Position numbers and translations under genes: made by a program | Assembly: GCA_000333855.2 (NCBI GenBank) | Contig: CM007323.1 | Span: 301,670-365,669 of the forward strand | From: Endotrypanum monterogeii | Lineage: Eukaryota; Euglenozoa; Kinetoplastea; Trypanosomatida; Trypanosomatidae | Length of the DNA stretch: 64,000 nt | Direction: 5' to 3' | Part shown: positions 52,522 to 60,406 of the stretch, piece by piece | How the letters are laid out: each line of letters opens with the position of its first letter | Position numbering within the stretch: position 1 is the first letter of the stretch | The notes under the pieces: model-generated | Told to the model about the DNA's origin: nothing | Seen by the model: the letters and a program-made list of their open reading frames with translations, nothing else | Databases searched by the model: none

Positions 52522-54048
52522 TGCCGGTGTCTTGGTTTTCCGACCCGTCTGTGTGTGTGTATGTGTGTGTGTGTGTGTGGCTAGATGTGCGAAATGAGCA
52601 GCATCTTCTCAAGCCTGCATCTAGGACGACCTCAATGCACTACGATGATGCGGATGGGGTGATAGATTTAAACAACGCTCGCACCCAGGGGAACAAACCG
52701 CAATGTGTGGGTGTTATGAAATGACATCCGGGTAAGGCGGAGGGAGTTGCAGACGAAAATTGTGACTTTGGACAACACTCGGCGTCACGAGAAACTGCAG
52801 AGGCTACGGAACCAGAACTGCCGCTCGCCGTTCTCTTCAAAGGTCAGCGGCGCTCAGGCACACAGAAGTACAACGGTATTCGTTTAATGAGGCACCTCAC
52901 ACCGGCCTAGCAAAAAAAAGACGCATCTGCGCGTCAGTTAAAGCGAGCGAGGTGACGGGTCGTTGACTCAGCTTTCCAAGGTGCTTTGTCCTGTCAAGGG
53001 CAGGAGAAAGGGTGGTTCTGTTCGGTACTGATTACAACGTCTCACTTACAATGTTCTTGCTCAATATTTTCATTTATCCTCCCTCCCTTCATAGCCACAC
53101 ACACCTGCGGACGTCGCAGCCTTTCGGATAGTGACGCGACCCAACGTCTGCGATGCAGAGAAACCCGTGCACCTGTACTGCTGTCGGTGTGGTGCGGTCT
53201 GGGCCGTCTTTGCACCGCCGCGACCAGCCAGCATCATCACATGTGTGTGCTGTCCATGGGATGAACAGCGTGTCTTGGGGACTCGGATGCATCCCATGCA
53301 GCTGTCTTGGCCGCCTGGAGGTGGTGCCCGAGCCGCTCCATAAGATGAACCGCGATGCCACCGGCGAGATGGGTGAACAGGTCGCGTGCTGCGCAGATGT
53401 CGTGCACCAGGTCTCCCAGCCCCCCCCCCCCTTCCGTCCCTCCTACCAACACCAACGCCTCGCCATCGGTGCGCCACACGCTGGGTGGAAAGGTCAGTGA
53501 CGGGCTGCAATGAAGCAAGTCACATGTACCATGCCACGTGGTGGAGCAGACACTTAAGTGAAATCTCAAAACTTTTCCCCGTGTTAGCTGGGGAGTAATG
53601 GGTTTCAAAAATACAGTAGACCACCTTGTGCCTAAGGGGTCTTGGTTTAGGGTTCAGACAAAGAAGGGAGGGGTAAGCGAAGCTACGACAAAATGACGCT
53701 ATCATGCTTCACTCTCGTACAGAGTCACACCAAACACCAGGACGGACAATACGTTCCCTATTCCAATGACAGTAACGATCTCTTCTCCGTTTGAGGATCA
53801 GAGTGCAATAACAAGAAATCGGCGGGAAAAACAGGAAAAGGGAGGGGAGGGACACACCGGCAGATGTGGGCTGTTTGGGCTTGCGCTGGCACCCCTTTTC
53901 AGACTCGACTGGAGTAATGCTATCTGTGTTTCGCACACGTATCGGAGCCTACCTAGAGACATACTCGCGTATCAGACAAATATTCAGGAAACGAAAAACG
54001 GCGCTGAAATGTCTACGGCAAGTTGACCATTTCCGTTTGAATGGATCC
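52522..54048. other. 1.5 kb intergenic spacer carrying the second dispersed repeat copy
   Basis: It contains the glycoprotein leader with (GT)n at 52552-52580, the repeat copy at 53107-53552, and ~500 bases that would be the 3' UTR of the multicopper oxidase. No gene is seen. Confidence 0.8.
53107..53552 (-). repeat. dispersed ~446 bp repeat, copy 2
   Basis: It reads gcggacgtcgcagcctttcg at its left end and gtggagcagaca at its right end, and is the reverse complement of 37583-38022. It differs mainly by ~6 extra bases at the C run near 53422. It lies ~500 bp downstream of the multicopper oxidase stop. I see no obvious target-site duplication or A-tail at either boundary. Confidence 0.9.
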
Positions 54049-55950
54049 TCACGCGCGGCGCTGGACAAGGGGAATATGCTCATCTGGCGTGCCCACGTAT
54101 GAGAAGGAATTGATCGCGTCTCGAGCATCGGAAAAACTGCGGATGCCTCGCTGTCGAAAAAAATACAGCACTGCCCCAGACAGCAAGGCGAGAAGAGCCG
54201 CAAAGAGGACGTACACGCACAGATGGAGCAACCCACTCCAGAGCGCGCTACTGTGCGACTTCTCAAGTTTCTGCATCGCCATGCCATTATCATCCAGCGG
54301 TGAGTACACCAGATACGACAACATCATACCGCGATCTTCGTGGTGAAGGGCATGGCAGTGATACACCACCTCCCCTGTGTACGTGGCAGCCTGCCAGCGG
54401 ATGGTCGTGACGCCGTCTAAGATCGGGATTGTGTCACGAAACTCCCCTTTGTGTACGCCGTACATGGCCATGGTTTCGTTTTCATGGACGCCACCAGGAC
54501 GGGGCTCGAAGGAAAGAAACATGAAATGGTTGACATGAAAATGAAAAGGGTGCGGCCGCTTGTCGGTTGGATCTCCGTACACTCGCGCCGTCACTACAGC
54601 GTAGAGTGGCACCGTGAAACCATGATAACCCTCAAGGCGGCTATCAATTTCTCCCTGGAAGGGTTCATAATAGCACGTGGACGACTTCTGCAGCGAGCTA
54701 CAGTCCGTTCCTTGGCCGAGAACATAGTACGGCCTTGGGGTCGGCATGCCCCTCTGTGAGAAAGATATGTCGCGGTGAATGTCATTGCCACCTTCAAGGT
54801 ATAGATAATCGGGAGAGTCCTTCAACATTTTTGCAGGAAAAGCAACAGTGCAACCACTCGTCTCACTCCCGCCTTTCGACTGGAGGTAAAAGACAACGTC
54901 TGAGCGGTTGCCGCTGTGGTGCACCGGGTACGTTCCCTCCTCAGTGCACACCACGGCCAGGCTACGCCGTGTTGCAGTCGTGAAGTATTGCCAACCCTCT
55001 ACAACCTCGATGGTTCGAGACACCGGCGTGCCATCGATGGCTGCCAGGTGAAAGGTGCACTGCTTGGGGAGCGACACGTTCATATAGCATGAGCCTGCAG
55101 CGAACGCGATGTGCAGCACTGTTGGATGGCCACGTTTTACCGTCACAGTTGGGCGATGCTGGCCATTAACGAGAAACAGGTCCGCAGGCAGGAAGTGATC
55201 ATTGCCCTTCTCATCTACAATACGCGGGTCGGAGGAGAGGAGGGAGCCCATCGCAGAGTCGAGATTGGCTATTGGCATCCCGTCACAGATATTCGAGTCT
55301 TTCAGGCGATACAAGTGCACCATGAGAATGTGCGAGTCGCACCCGCTCAACTCATGTTGAGGGCTCGTCATATAATCGCCCTCCTCCACGTAAATGGCTC
55401 CAAAAAGACCGCCCATTAGCTGATAATAGGTGGCCCCGTGGGCGTGTGTGTGATACCAGTGGAAGCCGGGCTCGTGATCGCGCAGTATTTTTATCGTGTA
55501 AACCAGTGATTCGCCGGGAAGGGCAACTTTGAATGGGTTGTCTTTCTTGGGATCGCTGTGCAAGCCGTGAAAATGCACATTCGTAATGTTTGGGCCATGA
55601 AAAGAGTTCATCATTTCTTTCATGTGCATTAATTTCTCCTTTCCGAGATCATTAACAAGGGTCAATATAAGTTTGCCGCCAGGCTGAACCCTCAGCGTAG
55701 GCCCAGGAAGCATGGGCCCGCTGCACCCTTCTTCATAAAAGCGCCCCGTATACTCAAAGAACAGTTTTTCATCACCTGTTGACTCCAGCGGAATTGAGAT
55801 GCGCCCGGTGCGTACATGAAGCGTTACATTGGTAATCTTCCTGTCTGTAGGCAGTACAAGGGGCGATGGTAACAAGTCGGCGGCATTGCACCACGTTAAG
55901 TGCAGCCAAAACACGATCACTAGCAACCGCGTAACGTGTCCTGCGCTCAT
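54049..55950 (-). CDS. multicopper oxidase, membrane-anchored (laccase/ferroxidase-like)
   Basis: The frame encodes 633 residues from the ATG at 55950. The frame above it starts with GTG and lies beyond the AG acceptor at 55974, so it is excluded. A signal peptide covers ~1-24 (RLLVIVFWLHLTWCNA). All four copper-ligand motifs are present: HFHGLH (126-131), HWYHTHAHG (164-172), HPFHFH (467-472) and HCHALHHEDRGM (531-542). Met542 sits at the axial type 1 copper position. A single membrane span at ~573-597 precedes a short cytoplasmic tail, giving type I topology with the oxidase outside or in an organelle lumen. Family members couple four one-electron oxidations (phenols, Fe2+ or Cu+) to reduction of O2 to water. 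The substrate cannot be told from the sequence. Several N-glycosylation sites are present. Confidence 0.94.
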   Translation of the reverse strand: MSAGHVTRLLVIVFWLHLTWCNAADLLPSPLVLPTDRKITNVTLHVRTGRISIPLESTGDEKLFFEYTGRFYEEGCSGPMLPGPTLRVQPGGKLILTLVNDLGKEKLMHMKEMMNSFHGPNITNVHFHGLHSDPKKDNPFKVALPGESLVYTIKILRDHEPGFHWYHTHAHGATYYQLMGGLFGAIYVEEGDYMTSPQHELSGCDSHILMVHLYRLKDSNICDGMPIANLDSAMGSLLSSDPRIVDEKGNDHFLPADLFLVNGQHRPTVTVKRGHPTVLHIAFAAGSCYMNVSLPKQCTFHLAAIDGTPVSRTIEVVEGWQYFTTATRRSLAVVCTEEGTYPVHHSGNRSDVVFYLQSKGGSETSGCTVAFPAKMLKDSPDYLYLEGGNDIHRDISFSQRGMPTPRPYYVLGQGTDCSSLQKSSTCYYEPFQGEIDSRLEGYHGFTVPLYAVVTARVYGDPTDKRPHPFHFHVNHFMFLSFEPRPGGVHENETMAMYGVHKGEFRDTIPILDGVTTIRWQAATYTGEVVYHCHALHHEDRGMMLSYLVYSPLDDNGMAMQKLEKSHSSALWSGLLHLCVYVLFAALLALLSGAVLYFFRQRGIRSFSDARDAINSFSYVGTPDEHIPLVQRRA

Positions 55951-55973
55951 GGGTACCGGATTTAAGTGGCTGC

Positions 55974-56033
55974 CTTTGTGTAGCCAACGTGCATAACAGT
56001 ATACCACGGGGACCGGGAAGAGAAAAAAAAAAG
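55974..56033 (-). promoter_or_regulatory. polypyrimidine tract and spliced-leader acceptor that decides the oxidase start
   Basis: Plus-strand purines at 56014-56033 read as a T run plus CTCTTCCC on the minus strand. No AG follows until 55974-55975, which leaves a 24 nt leader before the ATG at 55950. Confidence 0.6.
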
Positions 56034-56297
56034 TGACCAAATTGGTAGTGGGGCAGGGCACAAAGTTGGAATCGACCTGTCACATTAAGTGAAACATCCA
56101 GGATAACTCGGAGCATGTGCTAGCGTGGAGCTGCAATTCATTCGCAAGGCCTACTGGAGACTCTGTAGGGAGATGGAATGCCAAAGACACACGGCACTTA
56201 TCCACAGCCCGAAAGGCGAACACCTTTACAGGCGTTAGAAAGCACTCTTCAAAGCAATACTCCTCAGAGATGCGCTTCTAATCATTTACAAGAAGCC

Positions 56298-56307
56298 ACA
56301 CACACAG

Positions 56308-56341
<34 letters not shown>

Positions 56342-56357
56342 GTGTCTGTGTGTGTGT
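56298..56357. repeat. compound (CA)n-(TA)n-(TG)n microsatellite
   Basis: CA, TA and TG dinucleotide runs in series form a near-perfect palindrome centred on the TA run. Confidence 0.94.
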
Positions 56358-56618
56358 GAAAAGAGTTTTTTTTTTTCGGTTTCCTCGCTACACCCACAAC
56401 AAAGCGTGTAAAGTAGTTCCTATTTAGTTCCTAAAAAAAAAGAAAACGGGGGAAAATGCGAGGGCAAAGCAAGGAAGGCGTGAGACCAGTGCATGACACT
56501 GTTTCGCTACTGCCAAGCTTACTACAGCGACTGGGAGAAAAGTTTCAATGTAAACACGGCACCGCTTGAGAATATGCACCTCGGCGTAGTTGCGTGACGG
56601 TTCCCAGGGCTGCTCTTC

Positions 56619-56933
56619 TCAAACGATGACACGCAGGCGCTCCAACTGCTCCTTTGAGCAGCCAGTCCACTTGGGGTCGGTGATGTCCACATCGTTACTG
56701 TTGATGAGCTGTTTGTAGCGAATCTCGTTACGACGCGCAATGGGGTCGCGCCAGTAAGGGTAACCGGCCCACCAGCCGTTCTTGCGCTCGGTCTCCTCAG
56801 AGCAATAGTTTGCATGCTTGAACAAAAATGCCATCGATAACAGCCCAACGCCGGCCATCATGTTATACTCCTGCGTGAACAGCTTCAGCTGCAGCACAGG
56901 AATGCGATCGCACTTCCAGCGGGTGTAGACCAT
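56619..56933 (-). CDS. small single-span protein, probable mitochondrial membrane subunit
   Basis: The frame encodes 104 residues from the ATG at 56933. A short N-terminus (MVYTRWKCDRIPVLQLKLF) precedes one hydrophobic span at ~24-40 (MMAGVGLLSMAFLF). A conserved-looking hydrophilic tail rich in Trp, Tyr and Arg follows (NGWWAGYPYWRDPIARRNEI, then DITDPKWTGCS). This layout is typical of lineage-specific respiratory-chain accessory subunits of trypanosomatids, such as cytochrome c oxidase small subunits. I cannot name the subunit with confidence. Confidence 0.75.
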   Translation of the reverse strand: MVYTRWKCDRIPVLQLKLFTQEYNMMAGVGLLSMAFLFKHANYCSEETERKNGWWAGYPYWRDPIARRNEIRYKQLINSNDVDITDPKWTGCSKEQLERLRVIV

Positions 56934-57483
56934 TTCGACGCTAGCTGCAGTAGTTTTGGGTATTTATAGAAGGACGATATGAAGCTAATGATGGGTGCTT
57001 CTGCTGGGATGCTCCAGGATGCAAAAGGTCCTCAAACCATGTACAGATGAAAATGCGAAATAAAGACGTAGATGCATAGTTGACACACTCCCAAAAGCGT
57101 GATAACATGAATATGAAGAGTGCGTCGCTTAAGCATGGAGGCATCCAAATGGACGCTGGTTCCTCCAGCGTGTGTGCAGATGAAGGGATTTTTTACTCTG
57201 ACGTGGTCCGCTATTTCTTACGGTCCATCTAAGCGTTTGCTTACGAAGGCCAGCGGTTGAGCACATTGCGAAGAGCCCAGTGACATACATCCCCTTTCCA
57301 CCCTTCAAGTATGCACTGACATAGAAAAATTTCATTTTTTGTGTTGTTGTCATGGTATAAATGGTTACATCGCTTTGAGTCTCTTGTTGACAAAACCAGA
57401 AAACTACAAACATCGGGTAGGTGCAAATACACGAAGCCTAAACAGTTGCTAGTGCATCAGCCGCGTCGCGACTCCTTCCTTTT
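56934..57483. other. 550 bp intergenic spacer
   Basis: AT-richer unique sequence. Short open frames here, such as 57129-57413 on the minus strand, have no supporting features. I see no gene. Confidence 0.7.
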
Positions 57484-58461
57484 TCAATCGGCCCAAGCCA
57501 TGCCATCCACGGGAACTTCGGCACATACCTGTAGCCCGCTGGCTGGCGCCCATACGCCCCTTTTGAAGGTTCCCATCTGAGCCATTTCGATGCTAGGATA
57601 GTGCATCGATGCAGCATCGTCAAAGGGCCTGTTCTTCTTATCAAATTTCCCTTCATAGTACGATCCACTTCGGAGAATCCACTGGCCTTGCACAAAGTTA
57701 CCGCGAACCCACTCGCCACGGTACTCGCTTCCATCAGCGAAATGGTACGTCCCGTAGCCATCCTTGGTACCATCTTTCCAGTTGCCCGAGTACACGTCAC
57801 CGTTTAGGTAGTAAAAAACACCCTGGCCGTGGCGCATGTTTTGTAAGAATTCTCCTCGGTAGATGGTAGCATCTTTGTTCTTCATAACACCACAACCAGT
57901 TCGCTTTCCACAAACGTAATCGCCGTGATAGCATGGACGTTGTCCGTACTCAAGGATTCCCTCTACAATGTGGCGACCAATCTGGAGATTGGTAGCTATT
58001 TCGGCGGACATCGACTTGGGATCCTTTCCCATGCCTTTTAGTTTTTCCGCCATCTTAGAAACAAGCCGATCAGCCTCGCTGCGGCCTTTACTCACAAAGA
58101 TGTACTGACCCCGTCCGTGCTTCTTGCCCTCAAAAAACTCACCATCGTAGGTGTCGCCGGAAGCATAGATGGCTTTGCCAGACCCAGACCTCTGCTGAAA
58201 TTCGTCGCGTGAGCCTGCGTATATTCCTAACGTGCAAACGTACTTCACAAAGTTGCGATCGAAAAGAGCGCCGTTCTCCTCTGACTTCTGGCAAAAATCA
58301 TCGACCCATGTATCGACATCAGATTCTGGCTCTACTCCTTCAGCTAGGAACGCGGCTGCGTATGCGTTCCAGACAAACAACTCTGCCTTTTTGAAGCCTG
58401 TCAGTGAGTCAATCTCGTCGATATTGACTTGCTGCAGCTTCGCCCCTTCGCCTGCAGGCAT
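57484..58461 (-). CDS. MORN-repeat protein
   Basis: The frame encodes 325 residues from the ATG at 58461. Residues 1-95 form a helical, acidic N-terminal part with no repeat. MORN repeats (Y-x-G-x-W/F-x5-H/D-G-x-G) occur at ~105-121 (YDGEFFEGKKHGRGQYIF), 178-194, 201-217 (YRGEFLQNMRHGQGVFYY), 224-240 (YSGNWKDGTKDGYGTYHF) and 247-262, with a last degenerate unit near 269. A helical insertion at ~127-170 separates the first unit from the rest. MORN proteins bind membranes or serve as axonemal and cytoskeletal scaffolds; in trypanosomatids many are flagellar. No enzymatic domain is present. Confidence 0.9.
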   Translation of the reverse strand: MPAGEGAKLQQVNIDEIDSLTGFKKAELFVWNAYAAAFLAEGVEPESDVDTWVDDFCQKSEENGALFDRNFVKYVCTLGIYAGSRDEFQQRSGSGKAIYASGDTYDGEFFEGKKHGRGQYIFVSKGRSEADRLVSKMAEKLKGMGKDPKSMSAEIATNLQIGRHIVEGILEYGQRPCYHGDYVCGKRTGCGVMKNKDATIYRGEFLQNMRHGQGVFYYLNGDVYSGNWKDGTKDGYGTYHFADGSEYRGEWVRGNFVQGQWILRSGSYYEGKFDKKNRPFDDAASMHYPSIEMAQMGTFKRGVWAPASGLQVCAEVPVDGMAWAD

Positions 58462-59164
58462 CTTTACGAGCGTGTGGGATCAGTTTCGAGCAGTGTCCCT
58501 CTGACGTAACGGGAAAACCCTTATGAATTGTTTGAAAACAAATACTACGGCAGTAAAGGTACAGCTAAGTGCAAAAAAAAAAAATGAAAGATGGGACAGG
58601 AGAAAAAAAAACGAATGGTGAGAGAAACCACATGTTATAAAGGCCTGTTCGTCTTCGACTAAATTGCCCGAAAAAAAAGTGTCTGTCTCTGATATTTCAT
58701 CAGAGAAGATCTGCTGCTCAGAGACAGGAGAGGATATGATATAAATTAAGATCTTTTATCTCATATAAAGCTCACCGACTACCTCTGTGAACATACGGCT
58801 GGGTGATTGTGATTGTTGAAAAGAAGAAAACCGAAGCGTTTCTTCTGCTGAGGGTGAGAGCTTGAAAAGGTGCAAATCACACCCTCTCTTCCTTCTCCTG
58901 TTCAAGTGGCTAGAAAATTTAGAGCCTGATGGTATTAAACCTCGACTTTTGACACAAGTCAGTACACACACACAAACACACACATACCAAAGAAAAAAAA
59001 AATTGCATAGAGTCAACATCTTCACTTCACACCAATAAAATAATATTTCCTTCTTGAATAGTAACCTCTCTGCGCGTTTCAAATTAAACCTTATTTAACC
59101 TTTATAGATTTTTTTTGATTCTTTTCCTCTTGCTCGCCCACGAAAACTCTCCTCTCAGCTTGCA
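58462..59164. other. 703 bp intergenic spacer
   Basis: AT-rich, with A runs near 58573, 58607 and 58992, a (CA)n run at 58966-58985 and a T-rich stretch near 59108. No gene is seen. Confidence 0.75.
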
Positions 59165-60406
59165 TTAGTCAGCATCGTCGTCGTCATCATCCTCAGCATC
59201 AAAACCCTTCTTCCCCTCGTCTACCTCACCGTGAGGCTGAGGTGGAATTACCACCTTCAGCTGACCGCCACGCTTCTTTATTTCTCCTGTCATGGCCTCA
59301 ATGGCCTCCTTCATTCGCTGAATCCCCTCTTCCCTCAGATCTGTGCGCGCACGAATACCGTACTTAGGGGGACCGATGATGTTGACTGAGAGGTGAATCT
59401 GAGGTGTACTGCCTTCGCCGTAACTGCGGCCAAGCATGAGAACGTCACGGATCGCCTCCACACCATCACATCCAGAGCAAGTAATCTCCACCTCCGAAAA
59501 TAGAGTCAACACCTTCAAGCGCATCGCGTTTTTGAGTGCAGACATGAGGCAGTCGGATATTCTCTTCTCCAGTTTCAGCGGACCAAGAATCCGATCGATA
59601 TCTTCGGTTTGGTTGAGTTCGTAAAGCCAACTCCACGCGTGCTTACCGGGCTCCCGCTGGTATAGAGGATAGGCAATCATTTCCATAGCTTCCATGGGTG
59701 GAATATCACAGAGATCAGCAACATGACAGACAATGGAGCGTACCTCATTTCCCTGACGGAAGTGTGCCTCACACGCCTTCGCTTCGTTAGGAGTCACAAG
59801 CTTCTTTGACAAGTCGATGTAGCCCTTGTCCTTGTCGATACGAATGACCTGTGCAGGCTCAGTGCGACCTACTTTGATGAGCTTGCCCATGGAACGAACA
59901 CGGCGCCTAGTCACCTCTGTGTAAGGAATAATACCCTCTCGCTTGCCGTACTCAAGTAGCTGCACTACAGCGGAGGTATCGTTCACCTGCGTGATTTTCA
60001 CCCACACCACATCATTGATCTTCGGCATCGTCTCCACATAAAAGGGAATATCGTTGCCATCCCACGAGGTCATACCAAGACATCCTGAGACGAACTTTTG
60101 CTGACGCTTGTGCAAGTCCCGCATCCACTCTGGGCGCTTATTGTCGACGCCTTTCGCTTCGCCCTCCACGACCTGTGCGGAGAGAATTGTCGCCTTCTCC
60201 AGGAGCACAAGTAAGTGGTCAAATGTTTTTGAATCGATAGGAACTGTGAAGGGCTCTGCTAGCAGAAGCTTACGCCGCGCTAGGCTCTGGTTTAGGCGAA
60301 AGTACTCTTTCGGGACAGCATAGTAGACATTGTCCGTTGTTTTGCAACAGCACTTCGTCTTGTAGTCCACCGTCTCGGGGCTATCGGTGACACCGTAAGA
60401 GGCCAT
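59165..60406 (-). CDS. EIF2A: eukaryotic translation initiation factor 2, alpha subunit
   Basis: The frame encodes 413 residues from the ATG at 60406 (MASYGVTDSPETVDYK). The frame above begins only with TTG and precedes the AG acceptor at 60460. Residues ~127-205 form the S1 RNA-binding domain. The segment YTEVTRRRVRSMGKLI matches the LSELSRRRIRSINKLI region of the human factor, so Thr166 takes the place of phosphorylatable Ser51. The helical and C-terminal alpha/beta domains follow, then an acidic tail (DAEDDDDDDAD). An N-terminal extension of ~115 residues, absent from yeast and human eIF2-alpha, is characteristic of trypanosomatids. With beta and gamma it delivers initiator Met-tRNA to the 40S subunit. 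Confidence 0.97.
   Translation of the reverse strand: MASYGVTDSPETVDYKTKCCCKTTDNVYYAVPKEYFRLNQSLARRKLLLAEPFTVPIDSKTFDHLLVLLEKATILSAQVVEGEAKGVDNKRPEWMRDLHKRQQKFVSGCLGMTSWDGNDIPFYVETMPKINDVVWVKITQVNDTSAVVQLLEYGKREGIIPYTEVTRRRVRSMGKLIKVGRTEPAQVIRIDKDKGYIDLSKKLVTPNEAKACEAHFRQGNEVRSIVCHVADLCDIPPMEAMEMIAYPLYQREPGKHAWSWLYELNQTEDIDRILGPLKLEKRISDCLMSALKNAMRLKVLTLFSEVEITCSGCDGVEAIRDVLMLGRSYGEGSTPQIHLSVNIIGPPKYGIRARTDLREEGIQRMKEAIEAMTGEIKKRGGQLKVVIPPQPHGEVDEGKKGFDAEDDDDDDAD

Larger units (their letters stand above)
55951..56618. other. 668 bp intergenic spacer
   Basis: It holds the multicopper oxidase leader, (CA)n at 56298-56315, (TA)n at 56317-56341, (TG)n at 56342-56357 and a T run. No gene is seen. 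Confidence 0.8.

Noticed and set aside
55951..56061. 37-residue extension of the multicopper oxidase
   Set aside because: It starts with GTG and crosses the polypyrimidine tract; the first acceptor AG is at 55974, and the ATG at 55950 opens directly onto a signal peptide.
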